From Micromonospora lupini (GTDB taxonomy: Bacteria > Actinomycetota > Actinomycetes > Mycobacteriales > Micromonosporaceae), in contig NZ_JAPENL010000001.1 in assembly GCF_026342015.1 (NCBI RefSeq), positions 2,976,001 through 3,040,000 on the forward strand: a stretch of 64,000 bases of DNA. The letters run 5' to 3'. Shown piece after piece: positions 26,076 to 33,574 of this stretch. The translations under genes were made by a program, and so were the position numbers. The notes under the pieces were generated by a model. The model was not told the DNA's origin, did no database searches, and worked only from the letters and a program-made list of their open reading frames with translations. Positions within the stretch are counted from its first letter, which is position 1, and each line of letters begins with the position of its first letter.

Positions 26076-26110
26076 AACAGCCCGGGAGCGTGGCGCTCAA
26101 CCGGGCTGTT
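26076..26110 (-). terminator. Hairpin between early and late operons
   Basis: AACAGCCCGG (26076-26085) pairs with CCGGGCTGTT (26101-26110), and inside it GAGCG pairs with CGCTC, giving about 15 bp with an AA bulge. Leftward transcripts would read the stem followed by TTTCGC. It sits 20 bases upstream of the HNH start codon, downstream of a TTGACA element. Confidence 0.65.
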
Positions 26111-26135
26111 CCGACAGTTCTGCCTGTCCGACGAC

Positions 26136-26164
26136 AGCGTTGCAAACGATCTTCCCGCTGTCAA
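26136..26164 (-). promoter_or_regulatory. Candidate late promoter (TTGACA, weak -10)
   Basis: TTGACA on the minus strand at 26164-26159 is a perfect -35 box; 17 bases on, AACGCT is a poor match to the actinobacterial TANNNT -10. It would drive the late operon from just before the hairpin at 26076-26110. The -35 overlaps the stop of the upstream gene. Confidence 0.35.
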
Positions 26165-27030
26165 GCAGCCTCGGGTGGGGTGGCCTCAGCCTGCCTGGCC
26201 TCCCGTTCGGCCCGGGCCATGGCCTTGCGCTCGGCGAGGGCCAGGACTTCGCCGAGAACGTAGCGCGGCCGGGGTCGTCCACCCGGATCGCGGTGCACCC
26301 ATAGCGGCCCTTCAACGCCGTCGGGCAGCGGGTCCAGCTCCGCCACGATCTCGCCCCGTTTGGCCCAGCTGCGGATGGTGCCTTCGGGGATCTGCGGGTA
26401 CGCGAGGCTGATCTGGCGGGCGGTGTACGCCTGGTCGGCGGTCTGGCCGTCGAGGAACGCGCGTCGTTCGGCGACCGCGTGGCGAGTGCCGCATGCCCGG
26501 CAGACGGCGACGCGGGCTCCGACGCGGGCGTGCAGATCGGCGGTGCAGCGGCGGTCATCGTCGAGGTCGGCCCCGCATTGGCCGAGCCAGCGTCGTTCGG
26601 TGGGGCCGGTGGCCACGCCGCGCACGATGGCGGCCGCGGCGCGGAAGCCCCGGTACGCCTCGACGGCGTAGGGCTGGCGGCGGATGAAGTCGAGGTGCCC
26701 GGCGAGCCAGCGGGCGGCGGCGATGAGGAGGTCGGGTCCGATGGGCTGGTCGTGGTGCCGGTTGTCGGCGACGACTCGGGCCCAGGTGGTGATCTCGTTC
26801 TGGACGGCGTCGAGCTTGGCGGTGGCCCCGAGGTCGAGCGGGATGCGGCCTTCGTGGCTACCGCCGCCGGCGCCGGTGGTGTGTCGGGCTTGGCCGGTGG
26901 CGACGTCGCGGGCGGCGGGTGTGGCGTCGGCGAGGTCGTGCAGGTCGCGGTAGGCCCGGTCGGTGCACGCTTGGCAGGCGTGGGCGGTGTCCGGCTGCGG
27001 TCGGCCGCAGTGGGCGCACGGGTTGGTCAA
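26161..27030 (-). CDS. Zinc-finger and helix-turn-helix protein
   Basis: 289 residues, TTG start with GAGAGG upstream. Two zinc knuckles: CAHCGRPQPDTAHACQACTD at the N-terminus and C...C (about 150-180: GQCGADLDDDRRC, VCRACGTRHAV). After these is a helix-turn-helix of excisionase/MerR type (YTARQISLAYPQIPEGTIRSW) and a charged C-terminal helix. Last gene of the early operon, directly before the late promoter region, so a late-gene regulator is a reasonable guess. Confidence 0.75.
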   Translation of the reverse strand: MTNPCAHCGRPQPDTAHACQACTDRAYRDLHDLADATPAARDVATGQARHTTGAGGGSHEGRIPLDLGATAKLDAVQNEITTWARVVADNRHHDQPIGPDLLIAAARWLAGHLDFIRRQPYAVEAYRGFRAAAAIVRGVATGPTERRWLGQCGADLDDDRRCTADLHARVGARVAVCRACGTRHAVAERRAFLDGQTADQAYTARQISLAYPQIPEGTIRSWAKRGEIVAELDPLPDGVEGPLWVHRDPGGRPRPRYVLGEVLALAERKAMARAEREARQAEATPPEAA

Positions 27031-27055
27031 CGCGGGGCCTCTCGTGTGGTGCGGG

Positions 27056-27241
27056 CTATCGGGTGGCGCGGCGGATGCGGTCGCGGTTGGTGCGGGCGGT
27101 GCGGCAGCGGATGCAGCCGCAGGGCTGGTCGGTGGGCCCGTGCCGGCCGGTGAGGTCGGCGGTCAGGGTGGTGGCGAGGTTGGCGATGGCGTCGCGGGTC
27201 CAGGTGTGCAGCGGCCCGGGTGTGGGCGGTGGGTGGGTCAT
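27056..27241 (-). CDS. Small basic CxC/CxxC protein
   Basis: 61 residues. The core HGPTDQPCGCIRCRTARTNR resembles the motif found twice in the next gene upstream (HG...C.C..C..A). Basic C-terminus RDRIRRATR. Probably a nucleic-acid-binding zinc knuckle; function unknown. Starts at ATG four bases after the upstream stop. Confidence 0.65.
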   Translation of the reverse strand: MTHPPPTPGPLHTWTRDAIANLATTLTADLTGRHGPTDQPCGCIRCRTARTNRDRIRRATR

Positions 27242-27245
27242 CGAG

Positions 27246-27506
27246 TCACCGCTTCTGGCCGGTGCGACGAAGCGCCAGCTGCTCGCTGTGCGCGGCCTTG
27301 CACGGTTCGCACCGGCACATCCAGTTCGTGTAAGTCGAGGTGCGGCCGTGTTCGGCGAGGTTGGGGTCGGCGGCGAGGCGGTCGCGGCGGTCGGCTCTGG
27401 CCTGGCGGTGGCGGTTGGTGTTGGCGGTCGTGCAGTCGCGGCAGCGGCAGCCGTATCGGGTGCTGCTGTACGTGCTGGGCAGCCCATGGGTGGGGCCGGC
27501 GGTCAC
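27246..27506 (-). CDS. Duplicated zinc-knuckle protein
   Basis: 86 residues built of two copies of one motif: HGLPSTYSSTRYGCRCRDCT and HGRTSTYTNWMCRCEPCK, each followed by a basic helix. The shared pattern is HG..STY....[GC]CRC..C. The GTG start overlaps the upstream stop (GTGA). Internal duplication indicates repeated nucleic-acid or zinc binding. No named family recognised. Confidence 0.7.
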   Translation of the reverse strand: MTAGPTHGLPSTYSSTRYGCRCRDCTTANTNRHRQARADRRDRLAADPNLAEHGRTSTYTNWMCRCEPCKAAHSEQLALRRTGQKR

Positions 27507-27748
27507 CACGGGGTCAGCCAGCTGTCGACGTCGACGGGCTGGGCGGGGTACGCGCAGCCGTTCGACCGGAGGTGGCGCAGCTCCAGGGCGACGAGCTGCT
27601 CGGCGCGGAACGTGGCGATGAGGGTCGGCTTGTGGCAGGCGCATCGGGTGGGGTCGAGGGGCGCGAGCATGGGTTCGGCGGGCCGGCGCAGCGGCTGGGC
27701 GGGGCCGGCGGGCTGGCGGGTGCGGATGCGGGTGCGGCTGACGGTCAT
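27503..27748 (-). CDS. Small basic protein of unknown function
   Basis: 81 residues; Arg-rich start (MTVSRTRIRTRQPAGPAQPL) then CACHKPTLIATFRAEQLVAL and an ending LTPW. One Cys/His cluster (RCACHK). ATG overlaps the initiator-like gene stop (ATGA) and AAGGAG lies nine bases upstream. Unknown function. Confidence 0.65.
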   Translation of the reverse strand: MTVSRTRIRTRQPAGPAQPLRRPAEPMLAPLDPTRCACHKPTLIATFRAEQLVALELRHLRSNGCAYPAQPVDVDSWLTPW

Positions 27749-28728
27749 GATGCGGCGCTCCTTCGGAGGTGGTGGTGGCACTCGGCCCCGTTGACGGGGT
27801 CGGCGGCGAGGGTGGTCTTGCCCTCGGCGTGGCAGGGCAGGCAGAAGCCAAAGCCGCGCCTGGTGCCGGTCGGCGTCGTGGTGGTGGTCGAATCGATCAG
27901 GCGCAGAACAGGAGTCCGCGCCTTTTCGGAATCGCGCGTGCGGTCGTGAGTTGCGGTCTCAGGCCGGGGTTGTTCATCTGCGTCGTCGGAGAGTGAGATT
28001 TCCGAGAAGGTCCCGGGACCCGACGCAGTCGGGGCCTGGGGTCGCAGGGGGTCTGGGGGCAGCGTGCCCCCAGGGATGGTTCCCGGATGGTTCATGGGTG
28101 GTTCATGGGTGGTTTGGGGGGCGCTGCGTCCGTGACATCCGGACGCAGAATCCGTGACGTCCGGACGCAGAGTGCGTGACGTCACGGACGTAGAATCCGT
28201 GACACCTTCGACGGTGCATCCGGGGTCATCGATCGAATCGGCCTCGCCGGTCGGTCCCGGCACGTCTCCGGCGGTCCGATTGTCGACCGATTCGGAATGG
28301 CCATGATCAATCGCAGAAGCGTTCTCGGCGGCCGCCTGTGCCGCCCTCAATCGCTCCCGGCGGCTCCGCTGACGCTCGGCGTCCTGAGCCCTTCTGCGGG
28401 CCACTCGGGAGTCCGCCTCAGCCTGCGGCTCGTCACCGACCCGCTTGGACATGTCGACGTCCCAGCGGGTTGTCCCCAGGTGTGAGGTTCCCTTGTGGAT
28501 GAGCAGGCCGGCCTTGCGCAACCGGATCTCGGCGCGCTGGATCGTCCGCTCGTCGTAGCCGGTGGCGGCGATGAGGGCGGCCGGCCCGGGGTAGCTGCCG
28601 CGGCCGTGCTTGTCTGTCCGCTCAGCGTGCGCGACGAGCACGAACCGGGCCGCCACGTCGGGCTTACCGGCGGGGGTCAGCAGCATCGGGGCCTCGTAGA
28701 GTGCCCACTTCACAGCCTCGTGGCTCAA
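27745..28728 (-). CDS. Replication initiator-like winged-helix protein
   Basis: 327 residues, TTG start. Residues 1-95 form a winged-helix domain (KWALYEAPMLLTPAGKPDVA...ATGYDERTIQRAEIRLRKAGLL) of the kind found in phage replication proteins and actinophage HTH proteins beginning MSHEAV. A charged coiled helix (residues 105-135) leads to a long low-complexity region (140-290) encoded by tandem DNA repeats, then a Cys/His end (CLPCHAEGK...CHHH). With no helicase, primase or polymerase gene in view, it may recruit host replication enzymes. Origin-like repeats inside the gene parallel lambda O. Confidence 0.65.
   Translation of the reverse strand: MSHEAVKWALYEAPMLLTPAGKPDVAARFVLVAHAERTDKHGRGSYPGPAALIAATGYDERTIQRAEIRLRKAGLLIHKGTSHLGTTRWDVDMSKRVGDEPQAEADSRVARRRAQDAERQRSRRERLRAAQAAAENASAIDHGHSESVDNRTAGDVPGPTGEADSIDDPGCTVEGVTDSTSVTSRTLRPDVTDSASGCHGRSAPQTTHEPPMNHPGTIPGGTLPPDPLRPQAPTASGPGTFSEISLSDDADEQPRPETATHDRTRDSEKARTPVLRLIDSTTTTTPTGTRRGFGFCLPCHAEGKTTLAADPVNGAECHHHLRRSAAS
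28078..28121. repeat. 11-bp tandem repeats, four units
   Basis: Units of GGTTCATGGGT: 28078-28088 (degenerate, GGTTCCCGGAT), 28089-28099 and 28100-28110 (exact) and 28111-28121 (degenerate). They lie inside the initiator-like gene but 11 is not a multiple of three, so the repetition is of DNA and not of protein. Confidence 0.75.
28129..28214. repeat. 22-bp direct repeats, iteron-like
   Basis: Three copies plus a partial fourth of a unit beginning TCCGTGACGTCCGGACG: 28129-28150, 28151-28172, 28173-28195 (one base longer) and from 28196. Each carries a GTGAC or GTCCGGAC dyad. The period is not a multiple of three, so the repeat is conserved as DNA within the coding sequence. Together with the adjacent 11-bp array it resembles a replication origin. 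Confidence 0.75.
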
Positions 28729-28732
28729 CGGA

Positions 28733-29020
28733 TCAGGGCCTCTTCTTCTTGCGGGTGGGGCGTGGGCCGGGCGCCGCCGTGTCGGTGTGGCAGGTGGCGC
28801 AGACGGCCGGGTACCAGTCGCGGTTGCCGGATGCGGGCCGGTAGGGCTGGCCGGGGAACAGGTAGCCGCCGCAGGGGCGGCAGGTGCCGACGGGGGCGTG
28901 TTGGGCGACGGCGTCCATCCAGGGGGCGGCGTTGATGACGCGGTCGGGTCCGGTGAGGAGGAACCGTCGCCAGATGCCGCCGCGGCCGGGTTGGTGGATG
29001 AGCGCCGCCTGCTGGGTCAT
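28733..29020 (-). CDS. Small zinc-ribbon protein
   Basis: 95 residues with CRPCGGYLFPGQ and CATCHTD, one CxxC pair on each side of a 25-residue loop, and a basic end (RPTRKKKRP). A treble-clef or zinc-ribbon fold is likely. ATG overlaps the upstream stop (ATGA). Role unknown. Confidence 0.7.
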   Translation of the reverse strand: MTQQAALIHQPGRGGIWRRFLLTGPDRVINAAPWMDAVAQHAPVGTCRPCGGYLFPGQPYRPASGNRDWYPAVCATCHTDTAAPGPRPTRKKKRP

Positions 29021-29352
29021 CGGGTGGCCCACCCCTCGGGCGGGATCCAGTGCGCGTCCATGCGGTACGGACTGTCGGCGCGGGGCGGGTGGTAGTAGCA
29101 GCTCGGCATGGCCCAGTCGCGGCAGCAGTCGTGGTTGGTCTCCAGCGCGTACCGGGTCATGACGATCGCGCCGCAGTGGCAGCACCGCCACGCGGGTACG
29201 AGGTCGCCGGCCTGCGGGGTGGGGTCACCGCGGCGCGGGCCGGTGGCCCAGGTCCACGGGGTCCGGTACTGGCCGACTTGGTGCCGGGCCTCGTACCCCT
29301 CGGCGCGGTCGACGAGGGGCACCACGGCGAGGGTGAGCTGTTCAGCAGTCAC
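29017..29352 (-). CDS. Cys/His-rich protein of unknown function
   Basis: 111 residues, GTG start. Beta-rich N-terminus, then WRCCHCGAIVMTRYALETNH and DCCRDW...CYYH, enough Cys/His for one zinc site. Lies in the string of small Cys-rich early genes. Family not recognised. Confidence 0.65.
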   Translation of the reverse strand: MTAEQLTLAVVPLVDRAEGYEARHQVGQYRTPWTWATGPRRGDPTPQAGDLVPAWRCCHCGAIVMTRYALETNHDCCRDWAMPSCYYHPPRADSPYRMDAHWIPPEGWATR

Positions 29353-29355
29353 GGG

Positions 29356-29781
29356 TCAGCTCACCCCCGACGAGGCGGAGGCGAAGAAAGCGGTGGGGCT
29401 GAGCAGGTCCAACTGCCGGGTGACCGGCGGTGTGGGCTTGGGGGGAGGATGCGGGCAACAGGTGCAGCTCTCCGGCGACGGATTGCTCTCGGGCACCAGG
29501 ACGCCGCCGGTCTCCCACCACTGCCGGCCGTCGTCGGTGATGCCGTAGTAGTAGCCGCCGCCGCAGCCACCGAGGACCATGCCGCGAAACCCGTAGCGGC
29601 GGTTGCCTCGGACAGCGTTGGGGCGGCCGTGAACGACGACCCAGTCGCCGGGCCTGTACTTGCCCCGCTTGGGTATGGGGCCGACGCCGATGGCGACGAT
29701 CAGGTTGCCGTCTGGGTCCCAGGCGGCGTGTTCGGAGTGGCAGTTGTCGGCGTGGTGCCGGGTCATGTCGAGTGGCTTCAT
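29356..29781 (-). CDS. Phage protein of unknown function
   Basis: 141 residues. Contains DWVVVHGRPNAVRGNRRYGF, a Gly/Tyr-rich loop (GGCGGGYYYG) and a CTCCPHPPPKP segment before a C-terminal tail. ATG start. Nothing diagnostic was seen. Confidence 0.65.
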   Translation of the reverse strand: MKPLDMTRHHADNCHSEHAAWDPDGNLIVAIGVGPIPKRGKYRPGDWVVVHGRPNAVRGNRRYGFRGMVLGGCGGGYYYGITDDGRQWWETGGVLVPESNPSPESCTCCPHPPPKPTPPVTRQLDLLSPTAFFASASSGVS

Positions 29782-30002
29782 TCGGTCACCACTGGGCCGA
29801 GCAGGATCGATCCGGTGCGCATCTCGGCGATGGCCGGCGCCGCGGCTGCTCGTACGTCGGCGGGGATGTGTGCGGTGGCGTCGGGGGTGCCGAGGTGTTC
29901 GAGGGCCTGGTCGACGTGGTCGGCGGGGATGGTCCAGATGCGTGAGGATTGGCTGCCGTCGGGGTGGAGGGCGACGGCGACGATGAGGTGGCGGTCGGTC
30001 AT
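29778..30002 (-). CDS. Small phage protein of unknown function
   Basis: 74 residues, alpha/beta (RHLIVAVALHPDGSQSSRIW, then VDQALEHLGTPDATAHIP). ATG overlaps the upstream stop by four bases, and its stop overlaps the next start. No motif recognised. Confidence 0.65.
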   Translation of the reverse strand: MTDRHLIVAVALHPDGSQSSRIWTIPADHVDQALEHLGTPDATAHIPADVRAAAAPAIAEMRTGSILLGPVVTE

Positions 30003-31063
30003 CGGCTGATCCCGGGCAGCTCGACGGTTACGATCGACGGGCCTCCGTCGTCGTCTTCGTCGTCCGGCCACTCTTCGTCGTCCTGGGCGTGCCCGCAGAC
30101 GGCCGCGTCGCCGCCGCAGGTGTCGCACTCGATGAACGCCCCGCAGGCTCGGGCGACGGCGATCGCGGTCTTCTCGACGGCGTCCATGCCGGACCAGCCG
30201 TGCTCGTCGTGGTTGGCGGTGGCGACGAGCTGGCCGTCGACGTGGACTTCCAGCACCTCGTCGTCGGGCCGTTCGATGGTGATGGTGGCGCGCTGGTTGG
30301 TGTGCACGGTGGTGACATCGCTGCCGGCCTCCGGAGTGCAACAGGCCGGCTCGGTCGGCTGCTCTTCGTCGTGGCACCAGCAGCCGCACGCCGCGCACAC
30401 CGGCTCGGTGCACTGGTCGTCGTGGAGGCGGCCGCCGAGCTGGAAGAGGTCGCCGAGGACGCTGTGGCACGTGTACCGGCCGCCGGCCATCAGGACGGCC
30501 AGTTCGGAGGTGATCTGCCGCTCGGCCAGCTGGCGTACGCGGCAGCCGAAGCGACGGGGGGTGACGCGGCAGCCGAGGGAGTGCTCCATCGTCCACGTGC
30601 CGTCGCCGGCGAACGTGATGACGTGCTGTGTCTCGGTGGCCAGCTCGCCGCTGGTGCTGTAGCCGCCGACGCCGTGGCGGTGCTTGGGAGCGCCGGGCAG
30701 GCACGGGCACGCGACCGCGCGGGCCTCGGCCTCGTCGATGAGGGCGGCGAGGTGGCGGGCGATGCCGTCGTGTTCGTCGGTGACGGCGGTGGCCGGCCAG
30801 GCGGCGTACCAGCCTTCGAGCATGTCGCGGATGACCTCGACCCGCTCGGCACCGGGGCGGGCGTGGGTGAAGGCGTGGGTGGCGTCGTCGAGCATCCGCT
30901 GCACGGCGTCGGGGTCGTCGACGGGGGCGAGGCGGCCGGCGGCGGCAAGGGCGTCCAGCACGGCGCGGGCGTCGGACTGCGTGTGCGGATCCCGGTAGTC
31001 CCAGGACCGCTTAAGCGCGCTGGCGGCAGCCTGAACGTCGGCGTCGTTGTACGGCTTGGTCAT
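29999..31063 (-). CDS. Large early protein with two Cys clusters
   Basis: 354 residues. Helical first 120 residues, then a middle segment with WTMEHSLGCRVTPRRFGCRV, a zinc-like CAACGCWCHDEE, and an acidic C-terminus with CDTCGGDAAVCGH. Proteins with a WTM(E/Q)HS...C pattern are common in actinophages; I cannot name the family with certainty. ATG start, coupled to neighbours by ATGA overlaps. Confidence 0.7.
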   Translation of the reverse strand: MTKPYNDADVQAAASALKRSWDYRDPHTQSDARAVLDALAAAGRLAPVDDPDAVQRMLDDATHAFTHARPGAERVEVIRDMLEGWYAAWPATAVTDEHDGIARHLAALIDEAEARAVACPCLPGAPKHRHGVGGYSTSGELATETQHVITFAGDGTWTMEHSLGCRVTPRRFGCRVRQLAERQITSELAVLMAGGRYTCHSVLGDLFQLGGRLHDDQCTEPVCAACGCWCHDEEQPTEPACCTPEAGSDVTTVHTNQRATITIERPDDEVLEVHVDGQLVATANHDEHGWSGMDAVEKTAIAVARACGAFIECDTCGGDAAVCGHAQDDEEWPDDEDDDGGPSIVTVELPGISR

Positions 31064-31182
31064 CGGTGTCTCCTGAGCTTGACGGCGAGCAGTCGGGCTC
31101 GGCGGGGGCGGATGCGGCGGGCGCGGATCAGCAGCGGCACGAGGTGCCGGATCACCGCCGCCCGCACGCCGTCGTCGGTCAC
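31060..31182 (-). CDS. Very basic 40-residue peptide
   Basis: 40 residues, about one third Arg/Lys (LLIRARRIRPRRARLLAVKL). GTG start just after the upstream stop (TGACGTG) and ATGA overlap with the next gene. Coupling supports it, but so short a frame could be fortuitous. If real it may bind nucleic acid or a membrane surface. Confidence 0.45.
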   Translation of the reverse strand: MTDDGVRAAVIRHLVPLLIRARRIRPRRARLLAVKLRRHR

Positions 31183-31183
31183 G

Positions 31184-31684
31184 TCAGCCCCAGTACGAGC
31201 AGAGAAGCCACTCCGGCCGCGCCTGGGTGGGCGTGACGTCGAGCAGTTGGAGGGCGCGGGCGAGAAGGCCGTCCCACTCGTCTTGGCGCTGCCGGAGATC
31301 GCTGATCGGCACCACGTCGGCGTCGCCTCGGTGCGCGGTGAGGACCTTTGTGGTGAGCACGTACATCGGGTAGTCGCCGGAGCAGTGCGCCTCGAACCAC
31401 ACACCCAGCCGGCCCTTGACGACGTTCGCGCGGTCCCAGTCGTCCTCGGCGGGCGGCGCATCGGGGATCGAGTCGTACAGCCGCTTCGTCATCGCCTCGA
31501 TCGGATCGAGGGCGCCGTCGACCTTCTCGTAGTCGACGGTCATCGTGGTCCGGTAGTCGTACCAGGAGTTGACGAAGTAGCCGTCGGGGTTGGTGTCTGA
31601 CTCTTGAGCCTCCCGAATCAGGAGGCTGTCCTCGGAGCCGAAGTGGTAGCCGTAGGCGAGGATGCCGTTGGTTGAGGTGCCCAT
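31184..31684 (-). CDS. Early protein of unknown function
   Basis: 166 residues, acidic, alpha/beta, beginning MGTSTNGILAYGYHFGSEDS and including VKGRLGVWFEAHCSGDYPMY. Similar NGILAYGYDLG-type proteins occur widely in actinophages, but I know no function for them. ATG start. Confidence 0.75.
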   Translation of the reverse strand: MGTSTNGILAYGYHFGSEDSLLIREAQESDTNPDGYFVNSWYDYRTTMTVDYEKVDGALDPIEAMTKRLYDSIPDAPPAEDDWDRANVVKGRLGVWFEAHCSGDYPMYVLTTKVLTAHRGDADVVPISDLRQRQDEWDGLLARALQLLDVTPTQARPEWLLCSYWG

Positions 31685-31686
31685 GG

Positions 31687-32040
31687 TTATCGCTCCGTCT
31701 CTTGGTCGCTGCGGGGGGAGGTGGCGATCAGGTCGAGGCGTTCGGCGATCACCTGGACCGTCGGGCACGGGCCGAAGCACAGCGGCTCTTCGCAGCCGGA
31801 GCACCACGGGCACCGGCAGTGGCAGTGCTCCCGGTCGGACTCCTCAGTCGCGAACCAGCCGCGGCCCTCGCACGTCGGGCAGTCCGGATCGGGCCGGCCC
31901 GTCGGCGACGCGTACGACGGGTGGACGTCGAGGACGCGCAGGACGACGCCGCGCAGCAGTTCGTCGACGTCGGGCCGGTTCAGGTGCTCGCGGATGGCGT
32001 GCACGGCCTGGTCGTGGGAGGCGATCAGCAGGTCGGTCAC
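31687..32040 (-). CDS. Zinc-binding early protein
   Basis: 117 residues. CPTCEGRGWFATEESDREHC followed by CRCPWCSGCEEPLCFGPC has the spacing of a DnaJ-type or zinc-ribbon Cys array. GTG start overlaps the upstream stop (GTGA). Unknown target. Confidence 0.7.
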   Translation of the reverse strand: MTDLLIASHDQAVHAIREHLNRPDVDELLRGVVLRVLDVHPSYASPTGRPDPDCPTCEGRGWFATEESDREHCHCRCPWCSGCEEPLCFGPCPTVQVIAERLDLIATSPRSDQETER

Positions 32041-32342
32041 AGGACCACGTGCCTCGGGTCGTCCCACCAGCCGAAGCAGTCCCGACACTGCGACACACCC
32101 CGGAACCGGTGCAGGACCGGCAGCGCCGCCAACCGGCCGAACGGTGACCGCGGGGTCAACGGCACCGCCGCCGGCATCGGCGGCCGCGGGCGCAGCCGCC
32201 GCCGGCGGGCCTGGTTCGCCGCGTTGTTCGCGTCCATGCAGGGCCGGCACGGCTGCTCGCCGGCGACCCGGTGGCGGCTGTAGCCGGCGCGCTCACCGCA
32301 GGCGCCGGTGTCGGTCGGCGCCGCCTTCGTTGTGGTCGTCAC
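32037..32342 (-). CDS. Small Cys-rich basic protein
   Basis: 101 residues. CGERAGYSRHRVAGEQPCRP..C is again a C...C..C knuckle with a following basic helix (NNAANQARRRRLRPRP) and a second CRDCFGWW site. Related in style to the duplicated-knuckle protein at 27246-27506. GTG start, GTGA overlap. Confidence 0.65.
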   Translation of the reverse strand: MTTTTKAAPTDTGACGERAGYSRHRVAGEQPCRPCMDANNAANQARRRRLRPRPPMPAAVPLTPRSPFGRLAALPVLHRFRGVSQCRDCFGWWDDPRHVVL

Positions 32343-32620
32343 GCCGCCAGTCCTTCCTCTCGGGCCGGACCGCGCCCGTGGCGGGCGAGGATCCGGGCGA
32401 CCTGCTGTTCGTCGAGGGCAAGCACCGCGGCGACCTGCCGGGCCGTCCAGCGGTACTCGGTGGTCATCCGCAGGACCTCGTCGTCCGGGCGGGGCGTGGG
32501 CGGGGAGGCGAGCACGGGCGGGCCGGCGATCGTTGCGGCTTCCCTGAGGGCGGCGAGCGCCCCGGACGGTGAGGACCGTCCGAAGCGCTCGCGCCACGCC
32601 GTGTCGTAGTCGGCGCTCAC
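32339..32620 (-). CDS. Small helix-turn-helix protein
   Basis: 93 residues. The C-terminal half (YRWTARQVAAVLALDEQQVA) followed by RILARHGRG has the spacing of a helix-turn-helix. The N-terminal half is Ala/Pro-rich. It could be a minor regulator of the early operon. Overlaps both neighbours by four bases. Confidence 0.65.
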   Translation of the reverse strand: MSADYDTAWRERFGRSSPSGALAALREAATIAGPPVLASPPTPRPDDEVLRMTTEYRWTARQVAAVLALDEQQVARILARHGRGPAREEGLAA

Positions 32621-32808
32621 GACGGCCGCTCCGGTGGCCGGAGCAGGTTCCGCAGGTCGAGCAGGACGTCGGCGGTCCGCCGGTCCCGGCCGGCGGTGCG
32701 CAGGCCCTCTTCGATGCGGGCGAGGGCCTGGTCGTGGCGGGCGGTGAGTTGGGCGAGCCGGACGGCCGCCGGGTCGACGGCCGGCTGTTCCTGCTTGCGG
32801 CCGATCAC
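32617..32808 (-). CDS. Small helical protein
   Basis: 63 residues, charged and helical (LAQLTARHDQALARIEEGLR, then DVLLDLRNLLRPPERPS). GTG start in GTGA overlap. Likely a small partner protein; function unknown. Confidence 0.6.
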   Translation of the reverse strand: MIGRKQEQPAVDPAAVRLAQLTARHDQALARIEEGLRTAGRDRRTADVLLDLRNLLRPPERPS

Positions 32809-33209
32809 AGCCGGCTCCGGTTCCGCGCCTGGCCGGCCGCGGCCCGCCGCCGTTCGATGACCTGCGTCCACAGCGCGGTGAGCGCGGTGAACTCGTCGTC
32901 GCGACCCGTCTCGCACTCCGCCCGGTACTCGTCGTCGCGGTTCATCCGCCCCAGGTCGGCGTTGGAGAACGTGGCGGTGTCGAAGCCGCACCTGACGGAC
33001 TCGTCGAGGGCGATCTCGGCGCGGAAGTAGCTGCCGAGCAGCTGCCCGAGCACGCAGTAGCAGTTGTGTGACATGGACAGGGCGTCGAGGTCGATGGGAC
33101 CGCCGTCCTCGCCCCGGTCGAGCAGGTCGACGCGCCACCAGCCGCCGTGGTGCTCGTCGAGCCAGGTCACGCCTCGGTCGACGCGGGCCTGCAGCTCGCT
33201 GACGGTCAT
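32805..33209 (-). CDS. Early protein of unknown function
   Basis: 134 residues from ATG; a TTG at 33224 that overlaps the upstream stop (TTGA) would add five residues and fits the operon's coupling habit, so the start is uncertain. Pattern: VDRGVTWLDEHHGGWWRVDL, then DLDALSMSHNCYCVLGQL, then an acidic helix and a basic end. Similar CVLGQ-containing proteins occur in actinophages, function unknown. Confidence 0.7.
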   Translation of the reverse strand: MTVSELQARVDRGVTWLDEHHGGWWRVDLLDRGEDGGPIDLDALSMSHNCYCVLGQLLGSYFRAEIALDESVRCGFDTATFSNADLGRMNRDDEYRAECETGRDDEFTALTALWTQVIERRRAAAGQARNRSRL

Positions 33210-33220
33210 CGTCGGGGCGG

Positions 33221-33574
33221 TCAAAGCCCACCGTCCTCGGTCAGCTGCGCGATCAGGTCCCGCAGCCGGGCCAGGTCGGCGGCCCTGAAGGTCCGCAGCT
33301 CGTCGGAGCTGTCGACGTCCGCGTCGTTGCACTCCTCCGTGCACTCGTCGCGGCCGCACGGGCAGACGATCGGGGCCGGCACGAGGGGCCGGTGTCCCGC
33401 CAGGCACTCGACGTACCAGGTGCCGGCCTCCGCATCGGCGGGGAGGGCCGGCGCGTCGGTGAGGCTGCCGTGGCTGAGGCCGAGCACCAGCTCCCACCTG
33501 AGGAAGAGCAGCTCGTCGCACTGCGGCATGGGGCACCGCAGCTCGTCGTACGGACTGACCTCCGGGACGGTCAC
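33221..33574 (-). CDS. Cys-rich early protein
   Basis: 117 residues: CPMPQCDE near the N-terminus, CPCGRDECTEEC in the middle, and an acidic helical tail. The second cluster resembles a zinc knuckle. GTG start in GTGA overlap. No family recognised. Confidence 0.65.
   Translation of the reverse strand: MTVPEVSPYDELRCPMPQCDELLFLRWELVLGLSHGSLTDAPALPADAEAGTWYVECLAGHRPLVPAPIVCPCGRDECTEECNDADVDSSDELRTFRAADLARLRDLIAQLTEDGGL

Noticed and set aside
32805..33224. Two possible starts for the same early gene
   Set aside because: TTG at 33224 fits coupling, ATG at 33209 is the stronger codon; the ATG is used, but the choice is not settled.
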